From: Haplomitrium mnioides
Taxonomy: Eukaryota; Marchantiophyta; Haplomitriopsida; Calobryales
Direction: 5' to 3'
DNA: 47,734 bases
NCBI GenBank assembly: GCA_049999725.1
Contig: JBNGIS010038894.1
Location: 1 to 47,734, forward strand
Shown here: piece by piece, positions 10,849 to 21,030 of the stretch
Layout: each line of letters begins with the position of its first letter
Position numbering within the stretch: the first letter of the stretch is position 1
Program-made: the position numbers and the translations under genes
The notes under the pieces: model-generated
What the model was told of the DNA's origin: nothing
Database searches by the model: none
The model's input: only the letters and a program-made list of their open reading frames with translations

Positions 10849-11714
10849 CTGCATCATCAAAGCACGAAAGACATAAATGTAGTTCAGTAAAACATGTGTC
10901 AAAACTTCAAAACAAAACCTCAAGTGCTAAAAATATTCAAATCATCTTAAACAAATGTTTGGATTAGTAGAAGTGAAAATTTATAAAAAGATTAAAAATA
11001 AACTTTAGGTAGTTTAAATAAAGAAGAATCTAAATAACATTTACAATGAGTACTTGTGTTTGACTTGAAATAAACAAAAGTTTTGAAAGGAGAAAAAATA
11101 AGAATTGCTAGCAAAGGGTCATAAACTAGAACTATAATTTCAAAGGTAGCTTGGACTCTTTGTTTGCAAAGGATTAAAAAAGCTAAAACAGATCCTATGC
11201 ACGCATAGGATCAGTGGAGATAACAATTGATCTATGCACTCATAGGACCAAAAGCAACAACACCACTATCATGGCTTGCTTTGACAATTGTTGCGACTGG
11301 TTTTGAAAGAAAGATGAACAAAACCTATGCGCGCATAGGATTCGCAAACAACAAAAATGATTCTTGCTATTGTTTTTCTAGCAATGAGCCATTGATTCAA
11401 AGCAACAAAAGCAAAACTTGTTGCAAGACTAAGGTCACCACCAACAATCACACCCATTTCCTTGTTTTATTTGATTGTAGACAAGGTTTTCATTCAAACT
11501 TAAAACAACAGACTTTATGTGAGCATATACTCTGTTCTCACAACTCAAGTTGCCAAGAATTATTCGACTCAAATCTTGTTTTTTGAACAACTTAACAAAA
11601 CAAATACCTTTTGGCTCTAAGTTGAGAAAATATAACATCTCTAGAACTAAGCTTTAAGTCTCGAACAAAGAGCATAGATTAACCAAAGGTTTCAAAAGAG
11701 AAGAAATTTCTTAC
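10849..11714 (-). other. Intron of gene 1 (copy A)
   Basis: Minus-strand donor AAAG|GTAAGA at 11715/11714 and acceptor GATGCAG|TC at 10849/10848. Splicing joins GACAAAG to TCAAATAT and keeps the frame into KYNHQLFLHRDQQMKEIA. Copy B keeps the equivalent donor (AAAG|GTAGAA at 29582). The intron carries palindrome variants at about 11196-11210, 11231-11247 and 11325-11340 (cctatgcgcgcatagg). Open frames inside it (11227-11586, 11435-11638) are not coding. Confidence 0.75.
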
Positions 11715-13328
11715 CTTTGTCAGACTCTTATACGGATTTTTCTCACAATGATTTTATTTCTTCGCATGTTTCACAAGCAACAAATCTATTGCGTTTTGGA
11801 ATTTTTACATTTAGAAAATGTGTTCTCCAATGTTTTGTAGGACATGAAAAACTAAGAATGCAATCGAAATCTTTTGCTTTCAAATAAGTTGTGTAGTAGT
11901 CATAAACTTTCAATTTTGTAAAATTATTGAGCAAGTTATAAACTTTGTGAGTGGGCATTCTCTTGTAGTGTCCCTGAAAAAAACTGTCCATCCACTCATG
12001 CACAAACACTCCTTTAACAGATAATTTGCTTTTTTTCAAAAATGCCTCTAAGATCTGCATTTTTGAGATTTTGAATCCTTTGGTAACTATCATTCCCTAC
12101 TGATAATATTAATTTGAAGGCTCTTCTATAGACAATGGTATCGCAAGGCAAAATGAACTCATTGTCAACATCAGAGTCTTTTCCTAATATTCCCCACTGC
12201 AATGTGATATTTTGATTATTCATGCTTTGTTAAAAATATGTTTCTCTCACAATTTTAAAAAACTATATCTTGCTCAACAATAAGCAATTATTTCAAAAAC
12301 ATGAAATTATCTTCAATTTAGAAATTGAAATTGGATCGAGTTTTTTCTTCACAAAGCTCTCATCATGATGGACTTTCCACAAAGAATTTTCATGTAAGAT
12401 GTTCACCCATTTGGGCTTTGGCCTAGACAAAGAATTCTTGTGTTGTGTTGGGTGATTCGATCTGTAGGCAAATCCAGCAATCGGAGATAGTTCATCGTCT
12501 TGAAGGTCTTAATCATCATTGTAAATATTGTTTGTTCTTTTGCAATAAGCTTTTGAAGAATGAGGTCCTACTTGAGGATTGGGAGAACTACACCATGCCA
12601 AAACAAAATCTTCATCAACATCTCGAACATTAAGAAATGTTTTCTGGAAATGATTCTAGCAAAGAGTCTCTATCAATCAATATTTCGTTGGAGTTATTTC
12701 CAATGACACCGATTATATTTCCCAAACTATCTTCTGAAGATTTCTCCAAAAGACTTTGGTTTGTTTCAGATTTCCCAATCTCATTGTGAGGGTCAACTTG
12801 AATTGAAATCATTCATTGTTTGAGTGGTGCTATCGAGAATAGTTTCAACTCCAAAATTGAAATTGTCCACTAATCTTATGATCTTTTGTGTTTTGAACAA
12901 ACACATTTTGATCTTGAATTTTCAATTCCTCGTCATATAAGGATGAAGAAAGGTCCACAACTATCTAGAAGCTCTAAGTTGAACGTCTTTATATTGATCT
13001 GTTGGAGTAGTCAAAAGAAGTATTCAACTTTGACCGCTTGACCAACAACAAAGATCTAGTGTGTGCAAAAGGTTGTGTCTTCAATCCTCTGCAAGTAGTG
13101 GGTTCCCTCTTTGCTCGCAAGTTGTTCACTTCTTAATCTTATGCGCGTATTGGGTTTATTCCTTGACCTTATACACGCATAAGGTTTAATCCCTGATCCT
13201 ATGCATGCATAGGGTTCACCTTCTTGATCTTCGCCGGCAAAGCTATGTGATTCAACATAAGCCATCTTTTTCTCTATTATACTAGCCATCACACTTAATG
13301 CTTTGAAATGTCCATCGCTTACCTCCAA

Positions 13329-13901
13329 AGAATTGTGGTTTGAACAAATCTCTAGCTGTCGATCAAAAGTAACACCTTTCTGTAAACATGAATCTTGGAA
13401 TTCTAACCTCTTCTTGCCTTTGAAAACTCCAGCTATTGATAAAGCTTACTAAAAAACCAACTAGTTGAAGAAACTATTTTACAAATATTGTCAACCTCTA
13501 ACGACCAATTTAAAATAAGTGTTTTTTGATACAATTTCACAAATTTAAACGATAAAATTGTGAACTTTTTGTGAAGAAAATGAAAAAAATAAATTGGAAA
13601 GATGTAAGCAAACGATGCTTTATATACTAACTTTTTCTTTTCACCACACAAAACTATATGTAAAGAGCTCCGCGAATCATTTTTTTGTGAGAAAATGCAT
13701 TTTTTGAAATTCAAGTATAAAAAGAGCAACAATAGAAAGTGTCTTTCTATTGTCGCAAGTTCACTTTCTAGATTTTGTTCTCTTGTCATCACCATTTTTG
13801 CGATTTCTTGTTATTTTGCTATTTTCAGACGTTCGCTTTTTGTGAACTTTTGTTTATCAGTTTTTTGCTCTCAAATTCTACCAGTTTGTACTTTCGAGAA
13901 A
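13329..13901. promoter_or_regulatory. Divergent promoter region between genes 1 and 2 (copy A)
   Basis: Two TATA boxes point outward. On the minus strand TATATAAAGC lies at 13617-13626, for gene 1, whose start is at 13328. On the plus strand TATAAAAAG lies at 13716-13724, for gene 2, whose start is at 13902. They are about 90 bases apart. A perfect 9-base stem with a 3-base loop (aatagaaag tgt ctttctatt) follows the plus TATA at 13731-13751. Copy B has the corresponding region at 23219-23529, partly lost in a gap. Confidence 0.6.
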
Positions 13902-15889
13902 ATGGCAACACATGTCAATGTTTCAAAACCAGCTCAACCAAAGCCTTATAGGTATTCAATGTTATGAAGGGTTTGGAGCAAGAAAAGTTAGACTAACAAT
14001 GGCTACTCAATTGTGGAACCATGAAAGACATCGATCAATACCTTTACCTTTTTGGTGGTGAAGGTGAAAATTATAACCTCAGGCTTTTGGTCCAAATAAC
14101 CATAATTATAGAGGGGCAGCAAGCCCACATCAGGCTGTTTGTGCAATCAATGGATAACATTACCCTCTACAAGGCCTCTTGCAAACAATTTTGCTTTACG
14201 GAGATGAATCAGAGGTACATCTTCACCAAGCATCTACACTCGGATAAGGACAATGACAAGGTAAGATATGACAAATGTTTTTCATTTGTTTTCATGCGCG
14301 CTTGGACTTGGAACTCCATGCTTGTATAGGCTCCTTAGTCCATACACATATGGACTCGAGAGCCCATTCGTGCTTAGAGTTCCAAGTTAGTGCCCGAAAG
14401 GACTTGGACTCCATGCTCGTATTGACTCTCAAGTCCCTGCGCGCAAGGACTTGAGACTCTATGTGTGCATAAACTTGAGAGTCCAGGCGGGCAGTCACTC
14501 AAAAGTTCATATATCCATGGCAACCAAGTCTCTTATTGTCAATTACTCAAAGTTTTTGTTTTTTGTTTTAGTCTAACATGTTGTTTGTTTTTTTACGGCG
14601 ACAAAGCATTCAAACGGCAGTTGGCCAAAAATTTAGCGACCACTGCTAAAGGTCAAAAGAAATAAGAGCTTGAAGAAGTCCCCGCTGATGAAGATCAATC
14701 CCCAACTCTTGTCTCCTACCTCTTGCTTGCTTTTCTCTTCCACTGCCAGAAAGCAAGAGAGTGGAAGGCAAGATAATTTAATGAGGCCGCTGCCTTTCCA
14801 ATCGAAAGAGAGTTGGATGAGTAAGACGAGAACTTTATGTTCTGTGTTGATGGGCTCAACGTGACATAACATCAAGTGAAGAGGAAGTCTATTGCTCGAT
14901 AGTTGAAGGGTTTAGTGAAACCAAGATGTTTCACTTTAGCTATTGTTGATATTCCTTTCGATTATAACATTAAGAAATGTAAGCATTATGATTTGGAACC
15001 CTTTTGAAATATGATATTTTTGATATGGTTTCTTCTTTTGCAGATGTTACTACTTTCAAGTTTTGGTCTTTTGTAATTATCCACTCCTCACAATAGTTTG
15101 CCATTGTCGAGGATGGTTTACTAGAGGTTTTCTGTGCAATCGACCATGACATCTGGTAAGTTGTATTTTGATTTTTCATTTGATAGTTTGTTTATTTTAT
15201 TTTTCCTTTACTTTTTTTCCTTTATCTCATATGTTTGTTTTTGTTTCTACAAGGATAAAAGTAATATTCATTATTTGGATGTTCATAGTATTGCTACACT
15301 CACGAGTATTGGATTGTGGGCTACTAGACAAAGGAGGGCAAGAAGAGCATGAAGCTCTTCAACTTGCAATCAAATGGTGCAAGGAAACGTCTTTGACAAA
15401 TCATGCAGAGTGTGTTTAGCTGCTCGGCGGTGCTAGCCAAGCTTAAACATCTAGGAGATGATGCTCATGTGAATGATTACCAAAAAGCTCATGCTTTGTA
15501 TAATTTTTTCATTGACCATTTAACAACAGAGCAAGATTGGATTTTAGATCTTTGTTTTGGGTTCGACACAAGCTTTGTGTGCTTTAAAGTTGATGCAAAA
15601 GTGCATCGCAGTGGAATATGATAGACGTCAATCTATCTATATTGCTTAGAGAGTTTTGATGATGGCTTCTTTGCCATCCAATGTGACCGAGTCGTAGATA
15701 GTATATGTGTACCACAAAGAGCCTATTCCTTTTGGTATTGCAGGTGCATATGGTGATTCTATTGCGATTTCTGGGATTAGAAAGTCTATATAGAGCTATC
15801 TAATAGTTGCAAATGCTGAAGCTTCTCAAGTACTAGATTTAGATGAGACCGTTCCTCCTAAAGAGGATAAGACTGCAGCATCAGACTAA
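13902..15889 (+). pseudogene. Gene 2 of copy A, unknown protein, broken
   Basis: I do not recognise this protein. The start (MATHVNVSKPAQPKPYRYS) matches the start of copy B gene 2 (MAAQATTPKPTQLKPYWYV). Exon 1 ends at 14260 with AATGACAAG|GTAAG. After the intron, coding resumes near 14600 (GDKAFKRQLAKN) and continues through CFTLAIVDIPFDYNIKKCK (about 14930), LDCGLLDKGGQEEHEAL (15309-15358), LKHLGDDAHVNDYQKAHALY (15440-15500) and SLPSNVTES (15669-15695), to PPKEDKTAASD and a stop at 15889. All these blocks recur in copies B and C. There are many stops and frame changes. Compared with copy B, a long middle exon (about 21080-22640 in B) is missing. It may be an accessory protein of the element; that rests only on its place in the element. 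Confidence 0.65.
14285..14500. repeat. Palindrome-word array in gene 2 intron (copy A)
   Basis: About eight blocks combine gactt(g/c)ga or gagtcca words with a palindromic centre such as tgcgcgcttgg, catacacatatgg and ctgcgcgcaagg. The array begins about 25 bases after the splice donor. The equivalent intron of copy B has its array at 22680-22830, also close to the donor. Confidence 0.7.
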
Positions 15890-16059
15890 TGATATTTTTG
15901 TATGCTATAAAGTATTTTTCTCACAAAATATTATTTGATTCCTCGTTTTCCTTGTTGCATTTCAAATCCAATTTAAGTATTTTCAACACAATTCAATTTC
16001 TTTTGCAAAATTATTTTTGAACAAAACATATTTGTTTTCATTAAATTAGCAACAAGGTC

Positions 16060-16290
16060 TATGCTTGCATGGAAGGTCCATGCGTTCAGTTACTTAGCAT
16101 CTTGTACTCGCTTGGGCTTCAGTTGTCTATGCCCGCATTGGTTTTAGTTGTTCAAGCTCGCGTGGGCTTTAATTGTCCATCTATGTATAGGCTTTAGTTG
16201 TTCAAGCTTGCGTAGGCTTCAATTGTCCATGCAAGCATGGGCTTCAGTTGTTCAAGCTCACGTTGACTTCAATTGTCCAAGTACTCCTTG
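16060..16290. repeat. Half-unit tandem repeat downstream of gene 2 (copy A)
   Basis: About eight half-units of 25-28 bases alternate between ggcttcagttgttcaagctc and ggcttcaattgtccatgcaa types. They carry palindrome-like centres (gcaagcatgg, gctcgcgtggg, tgcccgcattgg). This lies past the gene 2 stop and may belong to its 3' untranslated region. Confidence 0.75.
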
Positions 16291-16828
16291 GTATTTTCAC
16301 AATTTTGCTTCAACAATCCTCTTGCACCTACATATTTGGGTTCTAAGTCAAAATTGTTGCACGTGATAGTCTCGACATTCCACACATGTCTGAGCTTTAG
16401 CATTTCAAGTGCAAAGTTGCTTCAACAATCTACATGCATAAGTTTTAAGACTATGGTTGAAAGTTCATGCATGCTTAAGCATATTTTTTTGATTGAATAT
16501 GTTTCTAATAAAATTTGAATGTTTTCATCAATTTTTGAAATTAATGATATCATGGTTAGTTTTGAAAATATTTAACAAAAAATGTCGTTTATATTTTGTA
16601 TATTTTTTGTTCGGTGATTGTTGTGTTTTTTAAAGAAGAATTATGAAAGAAAATTTGATAATATTCTGATAAGAAGATTTTTTTTTGAATACATTGTGAA
16701 CTTGAAATAAGCAATTTTGATATATTAAATTACATTTTTTTTCAAATGAGTATTACTAGTATCAAAATCATGATTTTGGATGCTAAATTTCAATTTTGGT
16801 TTTTGATAGCGAAAAATGAAACATGAAC

Positions 16829-16856
16829 CCAATAGCAGTTCCTAGTTCAAAGTAGC
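16829..16856 (-). repeat. Right terminal inverted repeat of copy A
   Basis: Read inward from 16856 on the minus strand it begins GCTACTTTGAACTAGGAA, then GCTATT and gggttcatg. It pairs with 5378-5405. Confidence 0.65.
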
Positions 16857-17385
16857 GGTTGCTTACTTTGGTGTGATGGTATGGCTTTACCATTAGCCAT
16901 ATAGTCCCATATGCATAGCCCAATACTTTTTCCTACTAGGTTTGCTAATATATCTCATGGTGTAATATAGTTTGCTATATCTTCAATATAGCACCCAAAG
17001 TCTAGTAGTGCTAATAAAGCCTCTTCAAATAGCATCATAAGATCTTTGTTGTTGATTAATAACTCTACCTCAACTCTAACTATTCGTAATGGGTTGTGCT
17101 TTATTGCCCTAATAAGACACTTACATACTAAAGAGAGCATTTGTTTTTTTTTCTAGTTGTTCTGTGTTGTAGTCAATTGCAATAGTCCACTCTTAAAGAG
17201 AGTAAGATATACTACACTCCTTAGACATCGTAGCACTTACTTCTTGCTATTCTTATTATAGGACCTTTTTCTTGCATGTACTAAGCTACTATAAAGCCAG
17301 AGCTAAGGTGACAATTAACACTTCTTAGAATATACTAGCACTATTTGGTAGTAAGCAACTGCTAATTTATCGATTGTTGAGCTCC
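16857..17385. other. Spacer between copies A and B
   Basis: About 530 bases unlike either copy. A 61-codon minus-strand frame (16955-17140) has no recognisable motif. The right end of copy B near 17348-17385 (gtaagcaactgcta) looks like a decayed partner of the A terminus, so the exact border is uncertain. Confidence 0.45.
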
Positions 17386-18747
17386 CTATTTAATTTCACA
17401 CTCAAGAAAATTGGTTCTCAAATTTCAACTTCAAAATTTACAATTTTCGACATTTGTGAATTTTTTAACAACAAACATTTTTTAGCTTGCAATTTGTTTG
17501 ATTTATGTACTCAAAGTAATCAAAAAACATTTGTATATCAAATATTTCATAGAAAAGTGGTTTTTAAAATATTATCTTTAAAGAAGATAAGCATTTATAG
17601 ACAGATAGAATATTTACAAAGCATATTAAACTTCAATAATAATATTTTAATGTTTCTTTACAATATTCAAAAGACATTAAATTTACGAAAATCTAAAACA
17701 TTTATTGAAAATACATTAAAAAAAAAAGATAATGTCTAGACGAATACTAACATCTTTATCTACAATCTTCTAATATATGCCTTCAACTTCCAACTATATA
17801 CACAAAAAATAGAAAATAAAAAAATAAATAGCTATGCTCGCATAGACTTCCATATTTATATCTTCAAAACATGATCTCTTTCAATTAAAATCAATCAAAG
17901 ACTCCTAGATACGTATGCACTCAATCGCTTATAACTTGTATAAATCTATTACAAAAATAAAAATCAAACAAGAGAGTCATGTGAGGAAGGACTTTATAGT
18001 TCATAGTTTTAATATATATTTTTACAAGATCAATACAAAACAAAAATAAATAAATACTCGCGTGTCAAGGCTCCATGTCTTAAAACCTAAATCATTAGAA
18101 CATGTATGTCCATGCTAGCATTGACTTCAAGCAAATGTCTTATATATTATCTTTTGTTTATTGAAAACTCACTTATTCATTCAAACTCAAATGTCCATGC
18201 TAAGATTGACTACTTTGTATATATTCTATGTATTGTATAGTGTTTTATCCAAATTTTATTCATTCATATGCGAATGCATGTCCAACTTAAGCATCCATAT
18301 AACATACACGTGAAAAGTTTTTTTTATTAATAGATCATTTATTCAAACACATGCATCTAAGTGAGCTTGGACTTGAGCTTCTTTTTGTAATAAAAAACTT
18401 TATTATATATGCAAATTTTACATCAATCTGCAGCTTCGTCATGAGTCTTGTCCTCCTTAAGGAAGTTGATGTCTTCTAGATCAATTAACTAAAAAGCGTG
18501 AGCATCTACACTCGTTGATGAATCCTATCGGGACTTTCTAATCTCTGAAATAGCAACAAAGTCATGTGATGCATCTGCTATACAAAGAGTATCATGCTCT
18601 TTGTGGTAACCATAGACAATTTGTAACTTTGTGACATCTTATGGAAAAGATGCCATCGTCAAAACTCTCTTCAGAATATAGATGGACTATCGTCTATCAA
18701 ATTCTACTGCAATAAAATTTCTCATTAATCTAAAAGCACACATTAAG

Positions 18748-19584
18748 TGTAATAGTACAAGCATGATGTTGTGTTATTTATAAGAAAATAGAGAGGAGTG
18801 GAGGAAGTGGTGGAGGGTCAGTTTTAGGGTTGAGATAAGATTACTTGCCTTTGAAGTTACTTTTAGAGTTTTAGAATTGAAATTAGAAGTGACTTCTAAG
18901 TGATCAATTTATGATTGAAGTTAGAAGTGACCTATAAGTGAAGAAAGAGGAATGACATTTTCTTCTCTAGTATATATAGAAGGGCTTCATAGCCCTACTC
19001 GTCATTCTGAAGTTCCTCTTGAATCACTAAGGTTCTTTAGTTGCTTGGTTTTTGTAATAGTACAAGCATAAGGTTGTGTTATTTATAAGAAAATAGAGAG
19101 GAGTGAAGGAAGTGGTAGTGAGTCACTTTTAGGGTTAAGATTGGATTACTTGTCTTTGAAGTCACTTTTGGTAGAGAGTCACTTTTAAGTTACTTGCTTT
19201 CGAAGTCACTTTTGGTAGAGAGTCACCTTTAGGGCTGAAATTAGAAGTGACTTGTAAGTGAAGAAAGAGGGAGGACACCCTCCTCTCTTGTATAAATAGA
19301 AGGGCTTCTTAGCCCCACTCCTCATTCTGGAGTTCCTCTCGAATCACTTGGGTTCTTTGGTTGCTTGGCTTTTGCTTGCACTCTTGGTCTTAGCTTGGAC
19401 CTTGAGTTGCTTTTGGTTGAAGAACTCTATTAGAGTTTACTATGAGTTCTTACTCATTTGGATTTGGTCTTTGAGATTCTTTTATAGTTTTTGCTTGCCT
19501 TATTGGCATTTGGTTGAAAAACTCTATTAGAGTTCACTATGAGTTGTTACTTATTTAGATTTGGTTCTGGAGAGTTCTTTTACA
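18748..19584 (+). mobile_element. Tandem LTR pair inserted in gene 2 of copy B
   Basis: A truncated LTR (18748-19052, 305 bases) is followed directly by a full-length one (19053-19584, 532 bases). Both begin tgtaatagtacaagcat and share ttatttataagaaaatagag. The full one ends tttttaca-like (ttttaca at 19578-19584), inverse to its tgtaa start. TATA boxes lie at about 18973 (tatatatag) and 19290 (tataaatag), so transcription would be on the plus strand. Flanks are TTAAG (18743-18747) and CTAAG (19585-19589), a five-base duplication with one mismatch. No internal coding region lies between, so this is the product of LTR recombination or slippage. The full LTR also holds a duplication of about 99 bases (from 19407 and from 19506, ggttgaa-aactctattagag). 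Confidence 0.8.
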
Positions 19585-20644
19585 CTAAGCATGTGCCCTA
19601 ACTCAAACCAAATCTTGATGAGAATACAAATGATCAATGAAAGTTTTATAAAGAGCATATGGCCTTTGATACATATTTATAGAAGCATCATCTCTAGGGT
19701 GTTTCAGTTTTGCAGAAATTACAGAGAGCTTAAACACACTACGCATTATCTGGCAAAGGCAACCAATTGCAAATTAAATAGCTTTATGTACACTTCCTCT
19801 CATTCATCCAGTAGCCTATTGTCCAATACTTGTGAGCAAATGCAACTTTAGAACCAATAGAATGATGAATGTTTGTTTTGTCCTTATAGTAATCACATAA
19901 AATTTATGAGATATAGCAAGAAAATAAATCAATTGCAAAACAAATATACCAAAAAAGAATAGAAAAAAATAAACTTTTAGAAGACAAGACAAATGTCGGG
20001 ATCAATGACATAGCAGACTTTCAAAAGGACAATCTCAACGATGCTAAACTAATGCAATGAATGAATGATAACAAAAGACCGGAAATCGAATGTCGTAATC
20101 GCTGCAAAAGATGACCCCATGTCAAAAAATATCATCCCTAGAAAAGGGATCTAGATCATCATTCTTGCATTTCTTAAAGTTGCAACCATAAGGAATACCA
20201 ACAATATCTAAAGTGAAATCTCTTTGTTTCACTTATCCCTTTGGGTGCCTAGCATTGGACTCCTTGTGGACCTTGCAAAATACCATGTTGAGTCGATCTA
20301 CATATGATTGCAGATGAGATTCCTTTGCATTGACTTCTCCCTCTGAGACAAAGACAACAATTTCATTTTAATGCCACTTTTCACTCTCTTGTTTTCTTAC
20401 AATGAAACAGGAAAGGAGGTAGGTAAGAGACCAAGGTTGGAACTTGGTCTTGATCTTTGCGAGCTTCTTTCATAGTCCCACTTTTTTTTGCCCTTTCCAG
20501 GTGTTGTCAACAATTTTGCAAGTTGATGCTTGAAATTTTTGTTGTCCCAAAATTAAAAAAACAAGTTACAAATCAATAATTGAAAGCACATTTTGTAAGA
20601 ATAAATGAGAAATCTTAAGAAATAGGAAAAAAAAGAGCAAAACA

Positions 20645-21030
20645 TGGGGAAGAACTACATGGAGTCCATACTTATATGGACTCTAAGTAGTTTGCAACTA
20701 CTCTCTAGTCCTAGCGCAAACAAAGTAAAGAGTCCATATACGCATGGACTTCACGAGTCTATGCGCACTTGGAGTAAAGACTTGAAAACGCTTAGACTAC
20801 AAGAAGTTCATACACACATAGACTTCTTTTAGTCCAAGAGCGCTAAGAGTATTCACTCAAGTTGCAGAGGGACTCCTTTAACCAATGCATGCATAAACTC
20901 TTTAGTCAATGCGCGTATATACTCATTGTAGTCCAAACGCATAGGGATTTTGATAGTCTATGTGCGTATAAACTCTTTGTAGTCTAGGGCGCTAAGAGGC
21001 TTCATTCCATGTGCGCATGTAGCCATTGGT
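20645..21030. repeat. Palindrome-word array in gene 2 (copy B)
   Basis: About ten blocks join gagtcca, agactt or actcttt words to centres such as catacttatatgg, catatacgcatgg, aatgcatgcataaac, aatgcgcgtata and catgtgcgcatg. No frame is open. Its place between conserved coding blocks fits an intron. Confidence 0.7.

Larger units (their letters stand above)
6925..13328 (-). pseudogene. Gene 1 of copy A, DUF7869-like protein, broken
   Basis: Minus-strand remnant of a gene for a DUF7869-like protein; I infer a role in mobilising the element. In gene order: an N-terminal part (13328-13056, then about 12830-12300); a Cys-containing stretch ending NNCLL; DNEFILPCDTIVYRRAFKL (about 12180-12090); FVHEWMDSFFQGHYKRM and an ACETCEEI Cys pair (11743-12010). 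After an intron the frame resumes with YLGIVIDKMDQKKT (interrupted by the gypsy insertion), LQLDN (8290-8304), VGHTYDQIDQ (about 8155-8190), and a C-terminal part with DPKGRPFWVVKVLQV (7228-7446) that stops at 6925. There are several stops and frameshifts, including a frame change near 8200. IDxMDQ, LQLDN and GHT-x-x-x-ID could carry RNase-H-fold acidic residues; that is inference. The family usually has E or D after GHTH; here the residues read Y-D-Q, suggesting loss of activity. Confidence 0.8.
5378..16856 (-). mobile_element. Copy A: two-gene DNA-transposon-like element, near complete
   Basis: The element is bounded by inverted ends. At the left, 5378 begins GCTACTTTGAACCAAGAA; at the right, the complement of 16856 begins GCTACTTTGAACTAGGAA. 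Both continue with a second GCTA word about 20 bases in. Inside are gene 1 (13328 to 6925, minus) and gene 2 (13902 to 15889, plus), divergent from one promoter region. The span is 11.5 kb; removing the 2.2 kb gypsy insertion gives about 9.3 kb. Strand is given as that of gene 1. Palindrome-containing arrays sit in introns and flanks. The same ends recur at 1195, 1613, 40571 and 43066. I found no convincing target-site duplication, so the exact outer base is uncertain. Confidence 0.7.

Noticed and set aside
11227-11586. 119-codon plus-strand frame
   Set aside because: It lies antisense within the gene 1 intron and has no conserved counterpart in copy B.
13056-13215. PYACI peptide repeats in the N-terminal part of gene 1 as a coding repeat
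   Set aside because: They are translations of the palindrome tatgcgcgcata, which elsewhere lies in introns. AAG|GTGAAC just before them could be a donor, so this is probably intron.
6925-13328. Gene 1 of copy A as a functional host gene
   Set aside because: It has multiple stops, frameshifts, a retrotransposon insertion and a second broken copy nearby, all within element ends.
16955-17140. 61-codon minus-strand frame between A and B as a host gene
   Set aside because: It is short, without recognisable motif, promoter or second copy.
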